From the NCBI GenBank assembly GCA_902574955.1, contig CACGPQ010000006.1, positions 1 through 51,540 of the forward strand: 51,540 bases of DNA, in the 5' to 3' direction. Under the pieces are notes generated by a model. It saw nothing but the letters and a program-made list of their open reading frames with translations. It had not been told where the DNA came from and did no database searches. The position numbers and the translations under genes were made by a program. The stretch's first letter is position 1. The number at the start of each line of letters is the position of its first letter. Positions 30,910 through 41,310 of this stretch are shown piece by piece. Source of the DNA: an uncultured Synechococcaceae cyanobacterium (GTDB taxonomy: Bacteria; Cyanobacteriota; Cyanobacteriia; PCC-6307; Cyanobiaceae).

Positions 30910-31512
30910 TCATTCATTCCAAAGATTTGTTGATCTAGCGTTATCACCCCATAATTTATCCAACCTCTGATCTCTCCCACATGAGAATCTATAGAACTTA
31001 TATTTTAATTCATTTCTCTCAGCAAAATCCTGATGATATTCTTCAGCCAACCAAAATTGACCTTTTGATTTTAGTTCTACAGATATTTTTTCTAATGGTA
31101 CACGCAATTCATTAGAAGCGGAAACAATTGCATTGGTTGCATCACTTTCCTCAGATGCATCTTTGAAAAAGATCACTGGCCTGTAAGAATTTCCACGATC
31201 ACAAAATTGACCCTTGCCGTCCAGAGGATCAATATTTCTGAAATAGAGCCTAAGTATCTCGGGTAAAGTTACCAATTTGGAATCATAGTCTACCAAAACC
31301 ACTTCCTGATGTCCCTCATGATTTTCGTAAGTGGGATTTTGCAAATCTCCACCTGAATAGCCACTTTGTACAAAATTTATCCCCTTTAATGACTCTAAAT
31401 CATGTTCTAAACACCAAAAACAACCTCCTCCAAGAATTAATTCCTCTCCAAAGGCGTTTAAAGGATTAATAAATATTAAAAGAGCAATTATTAGAGGTAA
31501 GAAATATTTCAT
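30910..31512 (-). CDS. msrA: Peptide methionine-S-sulfoxide reductase with signal peptide
   Basis: LILGGGCFWCLEHDLESLKGINFVQSGYSGG, AEEYHQDF; N-terminal MKYFLPLIIALLIFINPLNAFG. Start moved to the internal ATG from 31545. Confidence 0.9.
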   Translation of the reverse strand: MKYFLPLIIALLIFINPLNAFGEELILGGGCFWCLEHDLESLKGINFVQSGYSGGDLQNPTYENHEGHQEVVLVDYDSKLVTLPEILRLYFRNIDPLDGKGQFCDRGNSYRPVIFFKDASEESDATNAIVSASNELRVPLEKISVELKSKGQFWLAEEYHQDFAERNELKYKFYRFSCGRDQRLDKLWGDNARSTNLWNE

Positions 31513-31528
31513 TTTTTTATTATAAACT

Positions 31529-32707
31529 TTAATTAATAGAATCAATAATCTCTTTAGCAGCTCTCTGGACTACGCCTTTTTCTCCTAATTCTTTTTTTAA
31601 AAAAGCATAACCTTTTTTAATTTTTATATTTTCTGACTTCCCCTCGAGAATCCTACAAGATTTATAGAAAATTTTATTTTCATCAAATTCCTTTTGCACA
31701 AACTCAGGAATTATAAATTTATTAACTAACAAATTTACTGGAGAAATAAATTTTACTTTGAAATTGAGAATTTTTTTAGCAATAAAAGCAGTTACCCGAC
31801 TTACTCTATAACCAACAATCTGTGGGATTCCATATAAAGCTAATTCCATATTAACCGTCCCAGATTTACAAAGAGCAATTTTAGTAAGCGAATAAATATA
31901 AGGCTTTAATTTTTCACTATCTTTTTGAGAAATCACAATTCCTTTTACTTGATATTTTCTAAAGGCTTTTTTGAATATTTCATCAAAAGCATCCCGACAT
32001 GAGGGAATATAAACAACCAAACTTGGATATTTTTGTTGTAATTTTTTAGCCGATTTCATAAAAGTAGGTAATATATATCGCAATTCTTGAGGTCTTGATG
32101 CGGGCATTAGAAGTATGATGTTTTGATCTGGGCGAAGCTTTAAAATATTTCTGGCATCTTTCTTTAAAGGAAGTTTTTTTGTTAAATCAATCATTGGATG
32201 TCCAACCCAAAAAACATTTCCGCCCCTCTTTCTATAGAACGCTGCTTCTTTCTTGAAAATTGCAAAAATCTTATCAGAAAACTTTATTAGATTTGTTGTA
32301 GTATTATTGCCAACCCTCCAAGCCCACTCTTGAGGAGCAATATAGTAAAAAATTGGAATTTTAGTCTTCGATCTTTTTAATTTAGTACCAATTTTTATAT
32401 TGGGTCCCATATAATCAATCAAAATTAAACAATCTGGAGGATATTTTTTTAATAATTTATAAAATCTTCTTTGAATTATTATTGTTGGAATAAGAAGAGG
32501 TAAAGCTTCCCAAATTCCTATTGCACTAATTGATGTAGTATCTTGGAGGATTTTTACACCTTCTTTCTTCATCCTTTCCCCGCCTAATCCGCAAATTTCT
32601 AAATCTATAAATTTTTTTTTAGCTTCATTTAATAATGCTTTTGACAACAAACTTCCGTGCAAATCTCCAGAGACTTCTCCAGTACTTATAAATATTTTTT
32701 TATTCAT
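31529..32707 (-). CDS. lpxB: Lipid-A-disaccharide synthase
   Basis: IFISTGEVSGDLHGSLL, ILIDYMGPNIKIGTKLK, FYYIAPQEWAWR, SGTVNMELALYGIPQIVGYR. Confidence 0.95.
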   Translation of the reverse strand: MNKKIFISTGEVSGDLHGSLLSKALLNEAKKKFIDLEICGLGGERMKKEGVKILQDTTSISAIGIWEALPLLIPTIIIQRRFYKLLKKYPPDCLILIDYMGPNIKIGTKLKRSKTKIPIFYYIAPQEWAWRVGNNTTTNLIKFSDKIFAIFKKEAAFYRKRGGNVFWVGHPMIDLTKKLPLKKDARNILKLRPDQNIILLMPASRPQELRYILPTFMKSAKKLQQKYPSLVVYIPSCRDAFDEIFKKAFRKYQVKGIVISQKDSEKLKPYIYSLTKIALCKSGTVNMELALYGIPQIVGYRVSRVTAFIAKKILNFKVKFISPVNLLVNKFIIPEFVQKEFDENKIFYKSCRILEGKSENIKIKKGYAFLKKELGEKGVVQRAAKEIIDSIN

Positions 32708-33558
32708 ACATTCACTACGGGCATTGGTCCTCGTCTTTCTTTAGATATTGACTCTTTTAAAAAACTACATAATCTTGAAGATGAAATATCTAATTCTCCT
32801 TTAAGTACTTTTTCTAATGAATTGGAAATCGCATCATTAGACTTAAAAAGTATATTCCAAGTGCTTTGAAGTAATTTTAAATCAAAATCTTTATTTTCCA
32901 TTAAACCACTTCTCTTAATTCCAATCCTATTTAAACCTCTCAATCTCCCTGGATGCCCCTCGGCCAAACAAAAAGGAGGTACATCTCTATCTACTCTAGT
33001 CATCCCTCCAATCATTGCTAAATATCCAATATGTACAAACTGATGAATACCTAAACAACCGCCAATAATAGCTTTATCTTCAATCTTTACATGGCCTGCG
33101 ACTTGAACACTATTTGATAAAACTATCCTATTACCAAGTTCACAATTATGGCCGATATGAGTGTAAGCCATCAACAAATTATTATTTCCAATAATTGTTT
33201 TTTCGCCTTCATCAGTTGCTTTATTGATAGTTACACATTCTCTGAAAGTATTATTATCTCCAATAATTACTTCAGTATGGGCCCCTTTATATTTAAGGTC
33301 CTGGGGATCAAGACCTATAAAAACACTTGGGAAAACTTTATTGTCAATACCAATTTGAGTTTTTCCTGAAATAACAGCATTCGGGCCTATTTCTGTTCCT
33401 TTCCCGATAGTCACATCAGGACCGATAATAGCTCCTTGAGAGACAATAACCCCATCATGTAATTCGGCACTTGGATCAACAAAAGCATTTGGGTGCACTT
33501 TGACACCACTAAATCTTGAGTTAAATTCATTATTTTTATGATCCATATCCCTAATCAA
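32704..33558 (-). CDS. lpxA: UDP-N-acetylglucosamine O-acyltransferase
   Basis: Left-handed beta-helix hexapeptide repeats, [40 protein letters not shown]. Alternative ATG at 33546. Confidence 0.95.
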   Translation of the reverse strand: MIRDMDHKNNEFNSRFSGVKVHPNAFVDPSAELHDGVIVSQGAIIGPDVTIGKGTEIGPNAVISGKTQIGIDNKVFPSVFIGLDPQDLKYKGAHTEVIIGDNNTFRECVTINKATDEGEKTIIGNNNLLMAYTHIGHNCELGNRIVLSNSVQVAGHVKIEDKAIIGGCLGIHQFVHIGYLAMIGGMTRVDRDVPPFCLAEGHPGRLRGLNRIGIKRSGLMENKDFDLKLLQSTWNILFKSNDAISNSLEKVLKGELDISSSRLCSFLKESISKERRGPMPVVNV

Positions 33559-34009
33559 CTAAAGAAAACATTAATTCTCCAGCACAAACCAACTTCCCAT
33601 CAACGTGCGCCTCACCTTTAACCTTCCCAAATCTTTGTCTTTTAATAGACAATAACTCACAAGAAATTATCAATTGATCTCCTGGCACAACTGGTTTTCT
33701 GAATTTAACATTATTGATTCCAGCAAAGACGAAAAGTCCTTTAGGAAGATCAGGCATTTGCGTTACAATTATTCCACCAACTTGAGCCATTGATTCAACA
33801 ATAAGAACCCCAGGCATCAAGGGCCTTTCAGGAAAATGACCCTGAAATTGAGGCTCATTTATAGTTACATTTTTTACTGCAACTGCTTTCTCCCCAGGAA
33901 TGTACTCTATGACTTTGTCCACAAGTGCGAAAGGATATCTGTGAGGTAACAAACCTAGTATGTGCTCAGAGGAAAGTTGATTATTTTCACTGGATAATTT
34001 CTTTTCCAA
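33551..34009 (-). CDS. fabZ: 3-hydroxyacyl-ACP dehydratase
   Basis: [60 protein letters not shown]. Confidence 0.96.
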   Translation of the reverse strand: MEKKLSSENNQLSSEHILGLLPHRYPFALVDKVIEYIPGEKAVAVKNVTINEPQFQGHFPERPLMPGVLIVESMAQVGGIIVTQMPDLPKGLFVFAGINNVKFRKPVVPGDQLIISCELLSIKRQRFGKVKGEAHVDGKLVCAGELMFSLVD

Positions 34010-34026
34010 AACAATTAAAGATAAAG

Positions 34027-34863
34027 TTAATTTTTTAGCGATGAGGCCAATAAAGCATTTAAAGAATGTGATCCTTTATAAACTAAAATTTGAGCCTTAG
34101 GTAACCCTACCAAAGCCAAGTCCCCAATTAGGTCTAAAATTTTATGTCTTATTGGTTCATTATCAAATCTTAATGGTGGATTAACCCATTTATCACCGTC
34201 ACAAACAAGGGCATTTTCCAAACTTCCACCTTTTATTAATCCAAGTTCACTTAATTCTTGAAATTGATCTTTAAAACCAAATGTTCTAGCAGGAGCTATC
34301 ATTTCAACAAAATTTTTTGGATTTAAGTCAATCACAAAAGTTTGATTTCCAATTGCTTTATAGGCAAAATTTATTGTGGATATAATTGTAGTTTTTTTAG
34401 AAGGGGTTGCCGCTATGACTGAGTCTTCTTTATTTAAAATTATTGATTTATTAATCTCATGAAAGAAATTATCTGGTCTAGGTGCCTTTTTTATCCCTAC
34501 TTCTTCAAAATCTTTAACCCACTGGATTGCTGATCCATCTAAAAGGGGAATCTCTTTCCCATCAACCTCAATATGAATATAACTTAACCCACACCCAGCC
34601 ATTGATGATAGTAAATGCTCAATAGTATATAAATTTCTTCCTCCCAATTTAACTGCCGTACAAAGCATCGTACTTCCAATTAAATCCTGAGTTAACTTAA
34701 AAATCTCACCAGGTTTATCTTTGAAAGAGACATAATATCCTTCTTTGTCATAAGGAGAAATTGTAACTCTTGTTTTTTCTCCACTATGCAGACCAATACC
34801 TTCTCTGGAGATAACACCAGCTAAGGTATAGCAGAAATCATAATTAGCAGGCCAAGAAAACAC
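34027..34863 (-). CDS. lpxC: UDP-3-O-acyl-N-acetylglucosamine deacetylase
   Basis: [67 protein letters not shown] start. Confidence 0.95.
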   Translation of the reverse strand: MFSWPANYDFCYTLAGVISREGIGLHSGEKTRVTISPYDKEGYYVSFKDKPGEIFKLTQDLIGSTMLCTAVKLGGRNLYTIEHLLSSMAGCGLSYIHIEVDGKEIPLLDGSAIQWVKDFEEVGIKKAPRPDNFFHEINKSIILNKEDSVIAATPSKKTTIISTINFAYKAIGNQTFVIDLNPKNFVEMIAPARTFGFKDQFQELSELGLIKGGSLENALVCDGDKWVNPPLRFDNEPIRHKILDLIGDLALVGLPKAQILVYKGSHSLNALLASSLKN

Positions 34864-37002
34864 TTAAAATTTCCATCCAACTCCAAGTGTATATCTCCAA
34901 TCTCCACTTAGGTCCTTACTGGCAACATCTAGTCTTAATGGACCAATTGGCGTTTTCACTCCAACTCCACCTCCAAGGGAAAAACCGGCACCTGACTTCT
35001 GTAATAATTTGCCTGGCTTGCCTGGGACATCATTTTGAGAGCCTAAATCACTTCCTGCATCAACAAATAAAGCTCCCGATATCATTCTCCAAACAGGGAA
35101 TCTATATTCTGCAGTGCCTTCAACAAAACTTTTACTTACAGCTAAATCACAAGACCCCCAACCTCTAACAGATGAAGTCCCCCCCATACAAAATGCTTCG
35201 TAAGGAGGTAATTCCCCTAAAATAGTTCCCGCCTTAAATTGAAATCCAATAGCTTGAGGGCAATCTTCACTTGTAGCATCACTAGACTTACATGATTTAG
35301 TTAAATTTATTAATTTTGTTGGTATAAAAAATGAATATGAGGCTCTCATTCTATTAAAAGTTGGAGAGTTTCTCCCCATTGAAACAAAGTGTTCGGTACC
35401 AAAGCTAAATTTATTCCCTGCTGTTGGGTTGATGGAATTATTCAAATTATTTCTAGATGCACTTGCAATAACACTTATCAATGTATTTTCATCAGGGCAT
35501 GATCCATCATTAGGAGTAAATCCAATACAAATAATGTCGCTTATATTATTTCTGGTTGTGGTTGGAGTCTTATCACCATAAGGTTTTTTGTTACCATCAC
35601 CATCAATCATTGCTACTTTCTTAAAATTCATCCCTGCAAGAACTCTCCACTTAGCGGGCTTAAATGGATCCCCACCATTAAGAGGCCTTGAAAAAGAAAA
35701 TCCACCGCCAGTTTTTTCTAAAACTATTGATGAAAAACTATCAGAGCTAGTTGGTATTTGATCATCGACTGCATATAATCTGCCATTGTTTTCACTTTTA
35801 AATTCTTGAGGATAATCTCTACTCAAAAATATATTTGTTCTAAAAGATGTTTTATGTTTATCTCCTTTAATCCATGGATCAGATAATGAAAAATTATAGG
35901 TTGTTGAATATTCTCCAAAATTAAGATTTAAATTTGTAGACCATGCTCTTCCTAGTGCATTTGTTTCCTGCAAACCAATTGAAGCGAATATACCTGAACC
36001 ATTGCTATATCCAAGTCCACCTGTTAATGAGCCTGTTCTTTGTTCGCTCAAGTCTAAAAAAATTATGACTTGACCAGGATTTAAATTATCAGGACCAAGA
36101 GAAACCTTTACATCATCAAATAATGATGTGGCATAGAGTCTACCGATATCAGCTTCTAAAATTTTTCTGTTAAATATTGAACCAGGTTGTGTTTTTAATT
36201 CTCTTTTTATGACCCAATCTTTTGTTTTCCCTTTTCTAGGTTTTCCATCAATAATAAATTCACCATCAGAATTTGGGAATCTTATTTTTACATCAGATAT
36301 AACACCCTCAGAAACTTTTAATGTTACTACTCCGTTCTCAGAGATTCTATCAGGACTACTAATTCTAGCTAAAGAATAACCCTCTTTTTCATAACGTTTT
36401 TTTATTATTTCTATCTTATTTTGAAATTCATTTAAGTTGAGAGTTGTCCCATAATAATTATTAAAAATATCATCTACATATTCATTTGAGATTACAGCGT
36501 TAGTTGGTTTAAGTTCCACTTTTTTCAAAATTGGATTAGGCACTACATTGACTATTAGCCTCACTCCTAGCGGCCCATCTTGAGAGCTTATTTTAACTCC
36601 TGAAAACCAACCACTAGCATATATTGAATTGAGGTCTTGATTTAAAATTCGATTATCAACAAGACTTCCAGGCTTTATGCTCATAGAATCGTATGCAGCC
36701 AATTCAAGTTTTCTACCCTCAGGATGATTTTCCCAACCTTCGATAATTATTTCTGAAATAAGAACTCTTTCTTCATTAATTTCATTATTACTCTCGGCAA
36801 GAAGAAATTTCTTATTTTTTTTGATATCAATCCCTTGAAATAAATTATTACTAATAGTTGTTATTTCTAAAGTTTGTATTGATTGATCAACGTAATTTGG
36901 CAAATAATTAGCAGCCAGTTCTGAATTATTTAATATCAAAATCAAGGGAGAGCAGGAAACATTTGCGAAAACCTTCCCAAATTTTAAAAAATGTTTTTGC
37001 AT
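34864..37002 (-). CDS. bamA: Omp85/BamA-like outer membrane assembly protein
   Basis: POTRA repeats, C-terminal beta-barrel with GGTSSVRGWGSCDLAVSKSFVEGTAEYRFP and terminal aromatic residue (...YTLGVGWKF). Confidence 0.93.
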   Translation of the reverse strand: MQKHFLKFGKVFANVSCSPLILILNNSELAANYLPNYVDQSIQTLEITTISNNLFQGIDIKKNKKFLLAESNNEINEERVLISEIIIEGWENHPEGRKLELAAYDSMSIKPGSLVDNRILNQDLNSIYASGWFSGVKISSQDGPLGVRLIVNVVPNPILKKVELKPTNAVISNEYVDDIFNNYYGTTLNLNEFQNKIEIIKKRYEKEGYSLARISSPDRISENGVVTLKVSEGVISDVKIRFPNSDGEFIIDGKPRKGKTKDWVIKRELKTQPGSIFNRKILEADIGRLYATSLFDDVKVSLGPDNLNPGQVIIFLDLSEQRTGSLTGGLGYSNGSGIFASIGLQETNALGRAWSTNLNLNFGEYSTTYNFSLSDPWIKGDKHKTSFRTNIFLSRDYPQEFKSENNGRLYAVDDQIPTSSDSFSSIVLEKTGGGFSFSRPLNGGDPFKPAKWRVLAGMNFKKVAMIDGDGNKKPYGDKTPTTTRNNISDIICIGFTPNDGSCPDENTLISVIASASRNNLNNSINPTAGNKFSFGTEHFVSMGRNSPTFNRMRASYSFFIPTKLINLTKSCKSSDATSEDCPQAIGFQFKAGTILGELPPYEAFCMGGTSSVRGWGSCDLAVSKSFVEGTAEYRFPVWRMISGALFVDAGSDLGSQNDVPGKPGKLLQKSGAGFSLGGGVGVKTPIGPLRLDVASKDLSGDWRYTLGVGWKF

Positions 37003-37047
37003 AGTATTTTTGATTAAGATAAATAAGTCATTATTGATTCAATTAGG

Positions 37048-37776
37048 TTAAAGATAATCGTTTATCCTTCTGTGAATTTCACTATAAGCTTCAATTAATC
37101 CACCTAAATCATTCCTAAATCTGTCTTTATCCAGACTAACAATTGTATCATCTTTTTGGTTTAGATCCCACAATCTGCAATTATCTGGACTTATTTCATC
37201 TCCTAAAAGAATGTTATTACATAAATCATAACCAAATTCCAACTTGAAATCCACAAGTTGAAGTTGAATATTTTTAAAAAAACTTTTCAAGATTATATTA
37301 ATTTTTAAAGTTAAATTAATTATCAACTCCAAATCATCAGAGCTTAATATGTTCATTAATTCAATTCTATCTTTTGTAATAAGGGGATCATTAAGTTCAT
37401 CATTTTTAAGATAGATATCAATTAATGGTTTAGATAGGAAAGTTCCAGGTTTAATAGTCGTTTGTTTACACAAAGAACCATAAGCAGTATTTCTTAGAAC
37501 AATTTCTAATGGAATTACTTTTATTTTTTTTGCAATCATGGTATTTTCATTTTCAAGTTCAATAAAGTGAGTTGGAATATTTTTCTTAATTAAAATCTCA
37601 AAAATTCTTGCACTAATAAGGCAATTAAGTTTACCTTTACCTTCAAATTTTTCTTTTTTCAACGCATTAAAAGCTGTAGCATCATCTTTAAATTCAATTT
37701 TTACTTTATCTGCATCATCATGAGTAAATACTTTTTTTGCTTTGCCTTCATATATCAACTCATATTTATTATTCAT
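37048..37776 (-). CDS. purC: SAICAR synthetase
   Basis: YEGKAKKVF, FKDDATAFNALKK, LVDFKLEFGYD, LGDEISPDNCRLWD. Confidence 0.96.
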   Translation of the reverse strand: MNNKYELIYEGKAKKVFTHDDADKVKIEFKDDATAFNALKKEKFEGKGKLNCLISARIFEILIKKNIPTHFIELENENTMIAKKIKVIPLEIVLRNTAYGSLCKQTTIKPGTFLSKPLIDIYLKNDELNDPLITKDRIELMNILSSDDLELIINLTLKINIILKSFFKNIQLQLVDFKLEFGYDLCNNILLGDEISPDNCRLWDLNQKDDTIVSLDKDRFRNDLGGLIEAYSEIHRRINDYL

Positions 37777-37907
37777 TAATTAAAACCTTATTATGATTAC
37801 TAAAGTACTTTTTGTAATTAACATAATTATTAGAGATAAGTTCAAATGATTTTTCTTCATTTTAACTGATTATTCATCGAAACCTTATAACCTTAAAAAA
37901 CAAATAC

Positions 37908-39239
37908 ATGGGAATTGATTCACCAAGTTCTAGAAACTTTACTAGGTTAGAAAATATCTTAATAATTGGGAATGGCGGGAGAGAAAACTCTCTAGCTTGG
38001 GCTATTCAAAAAAATGAATTAGTCAAAAAAGTTTATTTAATACCTGGTAATGCTGGTTCAGAAAGAATAAATAAATGTAAAAGACTAAAAATTGATATAA
38101 ATAATAAGAATGAACTAGTAGAAGAGCTTGATTTCCTTAAAATAGATTTAGTTGTAATCGGACCAGAAATCCCTCTAGCAAATGGATTAGCTGATTTTCT
38201 TCGCAAAAAAGATTTTAAAGTATTTGGTCCTAATAAAGATGGAGCAAAATTAGAATTTAGCAAATCTTGGGCTAAGGAATTTATGCAAGAAGCAAATATT
38301 CCAACTGCAAACTTTTGGAAAGTAAATTCTCTTGAAGAAGCCAAAAAAATTATCAATTCTTCATCAATTCCACTTGTCGTAAAAGCTGATGGTCTAGCTT
38401 CAGGTAAAGGTGTTTTTGTTCCTAATTCAAAAGATGAATGCTTTAAAGCAGCAGCGTCAATTTTTAATGGTAGATTTGGTAACTCTGGGAATGTAGTTGT
38501 TCTTGAAGAAAAAATTCAAGGACCAGAAGTTTCAGTTTTTGTTTTGTGCGATGGGAAGAGATACACAATACTTCCAACTGCTCAAGATCACAAACGACTT
38601 AATGAGAGAGATCAAGGGCCAAATACAGGAGGTATGGGGGCTTATTCTCCTGCTCCATTATTAACAGAAGATTATCTTAATAGAATCATCAAAGAGATAA
38701 TTGAACCTACAATATATCAATTAAATAAAAGAAATATTGACTATCGAGGTGTAATTTACTTTGGATTAATGATCACAAAATCTGGGCCCAAAGTTATAGA
38801 ATATAACTGCAGATTTGGTGATCCAGAATGCCAAACAATAATGCCTTTAATGGATCAAAATTTTGTATTTCTTTTAGAAAAATGCTCAATGGGTAATTTA
38901 ACTGGTCATGAAATAATTAATACTTCTGATAAAGTAAGTGGTTGCGTAATAGCGACCTCCAAAGGTTATCCTCATGAATATAAAACTGGCTTTCAAATAA
39001 ATATAGGTAAGATTGACTCTGAAGACTGTCAAATTTTTGACTCTGGTACTTCTTTAAGTGAAAATGGGAAATTATTAACTGATGGAGGAAGGGTCTTAAG
39101 TATTGTCTGTCAAGATAAAGATTTTGATATGGTTTTTGAAAAAGCATATAAGAATTTAAAAGAAATTCATTTTGAGGGTATCTACTTCAGAAATGACATA
39201 GGTCATCAAGTCAGAAAAAACTTTTCTAAGGAGAATTAA
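37908..39239 (+). CDS. purD: Phosphoribosylamine--glycine ligase
   Basis: ILIIGNGGRENSLAWAI, VVIGPEIPLANGLADFL, VVKADGLASGKGVFV, GPNTGGMGAYSPAP, EYNCRFGDPECQ. Confidence 0.96.
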   Translation: MGIDSPSSRNFTRLENILIIGNGGRENSLAWAIQKNELVKKVYLIPGNAGSERINKCKRLKIDINNKNELVEELDFLKIDLVVIGPEIPLANGLADFLRKKDFKVFGPNKDGAKLEFSKSWAKEFMQEANIPTANFWKVNSLEEAKKIINSSSIPLVVKADGLASGKGVFVPNSKDECFKAAASIFNGRFGNSGNVVVLEEKIQGPEVSVFVLCDGKRYTILPTAQDHKRLNERDQGPNTGGMGAYSPAPLLTEDYLNRIIKEIIEPTIYQLNKRNIDYRGVIYFGLMITKSGPKVIEYNCRFGDPECQTIMPLMDQNFVFLLEKCSMGNLTGHEIINTSDKVSGCVIATSKGYPHEYKTGFQINIGKIDSEDCQIFDSGTSLSENGKLLTDGGRVLSIVCQDKDFDMVFEKAYKNLKEIHFEGIYFRNDIGHQVRKNFSKEN

Positions 39240-39243
39240 AGTT

Positions 39244-41310
39244 ATGGTGGATGCCAATAATCAAGATAGTGGAAATAATAACAAAACTGTTAATGAAGAT
39301 ATGAATAATAACTTTTGGATTAATGGATTCCTCGCTTGGTGGAGTGGGTTCAGTTTAAGAACAAAGTTGCTAGCCATAGCAACTCTTGTCGTAAGCCTAT
39401 TAATGACAGGAATAACTTTTTTTGCATTAAATAGTATTCAAAGAGATGCAGGTATGAATGATACTAGATACGCTCGAGATCTTGGCTTATTGTTATCCGG
39501 GAATGTAACAGAGTTAGTCGCTAATAACCAAAAAAAAGAAATTTCAAATGTAGCTGAAAAGTTTTGGAGATCAAGTCGAAACCTGCGTTATATATTCTTT
39601 ACTGATGCTGAAGATATTGTTCAACTTGGGATACCGATAAGTGCAACACCGACAAGCTCAGATAGCCAGTTTCAGCTCACTCGAAGATTAAAACTACCCT
39701 CAGAATTAAAGAAGAGGCCACAATTTCCATTGGTAAGGCAGCATGATACACCTCAAGGTCAAGTAACAGATGTATTTGTTCCAATGTTGTGGAAAGGCAA
39801 ATATCTTGGGACTTTAGCTCTAGGAGTCACCCCTAATAAAAAAGCACTAGCCAGTGCTGCCTTAACTAGAGAAGTTACCATTGCAGTGTTTATCTCTATT
39901 TGGGTTTTAGTAATACTTGGTGCTGTATTTAATGCACTAACTATTACGAGACCCGTAAGAGAGTTAGTAAGAGGTGTTAGAGAAATTTCAAGAGGAAATT
40001 TTAAATCCAGAATTTCATTACCTATGACAGGTGATCTAGGAGAACTCTTAAATGGATTTAACCGAATGGCAACCCAGTTAGAAAATTATGACGAAGCTAA
40101 TATAGAAGAACTAAAAGCAGCACAAATCAAGCAGCAATCGCTAATAGCTACAATGGCTGATGGTGCGATATTACTAGATTCACAAGGAAAGATTGTACTT
40201 ACTAATCCAACAGCAAAGAGATTATTTCGTTGGGAAGGAAGATTCTTAGAGGGTAAACATTTTTTAAATGAAATTCCGGAAATTTTATCTAACGACTTAC
40301 ATACGAATATAGAATCTATTTTAAACAGGGAAAAGGAGAAGGACGATTTAAGATTCAGCTTGGGAGAACCAGCAAGAACCTTAAGAATTGTCTTGCAATC
40401 AGTTTTGGATACAAATAAAGTTGAATTAAAAGGAATTGCCGTAACAATTCAAGATTTAACTAGAGAAGTTGAACTTAACGCCGCACAAAATAGATTTATT
40501 AGTAATGTTTCGCACGAATTAAGAACGCCGCTTTTTAATATCAAAAGTTATGTAGAGACCTTACACGATTTAAAAGATCAGCTCTCTGATGAAGAACAAA
40601 TAGAATTTTTGGGAATTGCAAATTCAGAGACTGATAGGTTAACAAGACTAGTAAATGATGTATTAGATTTATCAAGATTAGAGTCTGGGAAAATTGTTCA
40701 ACTAGAGCAAATGGATATAAAACCAGCAATAGAACAGACTCTTAGAAATTATAGACTTAATGCTACAGAAAAAAATGTCTCATTAGCTCATGATATAGAG
40801 GAAACTATTCCTCCAATTCTTGGAAATTTTGATTTACTTTTACAGGTTTTTGATAATTTGCTAGGTAATGGATTGAAATTTAGTCCAAAAAATAGCTCCC
40901 TAATTATAAGAGCTTATACATGGCCAGATTCCTGTCCTGCTTTCCCTCCAAGTATTAAAAATGATTCAGCCCCTCAATGTGAATTAGTATCACCACTCCC
41001 AAAAGTAAGAATTGAAATAGCTGACACTGGCTCAGGAATATCTCAAGCTGATCAAGAAAAGATATTTGATCGTTTTTATAGAGTAGAGAATTCTGTTCAT
41101 ACTGAGCAAGGGACAGGTTTAGGTTTATCTATAGTGCGAGGAATAATTGAAAAGCACGGTGGGGAAATTCGTATGGCTAGTGAATTAGGAGTAGGTACTA
41201 CTTTTTGGTTTGATTTAGCCTTGGCTCAATCTGATAAAGATGAATTATTAACAAAAGCTATTAATAATTCAGATTCTTTTTCAAGTTCTGAAATTAAAGA
41301 AATTATCTAA
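39244..41310 (+). CDS. nblS: Sensor histidine kinase NblS/DspA (Hik33-like): TM, HAMP, PAS, HisKA, HATPase
   Basis: HAMP TRPVRELVRGVREISRGNF, PAS-like segment, H-box FISNVSHELRTPLFNIKSYVETL, N/G boxes VFDNLLGNGLKF, ADTGSGI, GTGLGLSIVRGI. Confidence 0.9.
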   Translation: MVDANNQDSGNNNKTVNEDMNNNFWINGFLAWWSGFSLRTKLLAIATLVVSLLMTGITFFALNSIQRDAGMNDTRYARDLGLLLSGNVTELVANNQKKEISNVAEKFWRSSRNLRYIFFTDAEDIVQLGIPISATPTSSDSQFQLTRRLKLPSELKKRPQFPLVRQHDTPQGQVTDVFVPMLWKGKYLGTLALGVTPNKKALASAALTREVTIAVFISIWVLVILGAVFNALTITRPVRELVRGVREISRGNFKSRISLPMTGDLGELLNGFNRMATQLENYDEANIEELKAAQIKQQSLIATMADGAILLDSQGKIVLTNPTAKRLFRWEGRFLEGKHFLNEIPEILSNDLHTNIESILNREKEKDDLRFSLGEPARTLRIVLQSVLDTNKVELKGIAVTIQDLTREVELNAAQNRFISNVSHELRTPLFNIKSYVETLHDLKDQLSDEEQIEFLGIANSETDRLTRLVNDVLDLSRLESGKIVQLEQMDIKPAIEQTLRNYRLNATEKNVSLAHDIEETIPPILGNFDLLLQVFDNLLGNGLKFSPKNSSLIIRAYTWPDSCPAFPPSIKNDSAPQCELVSPLPKVRIEIADTGSGISQADQEKIFDRFYRVENSVHTEQGTGLGLSIVRGIIEKHGGEIRMASELGVGTTFWFDLALAQSDKDELLTKAINNSDSFSSSEIKEII

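Noticed and set aside
34887-35168. Plus-strand 93-aa ORF
   Set aside because: Antisense to the bamA beta-barrel coding region; composition looks like a shadow frame.
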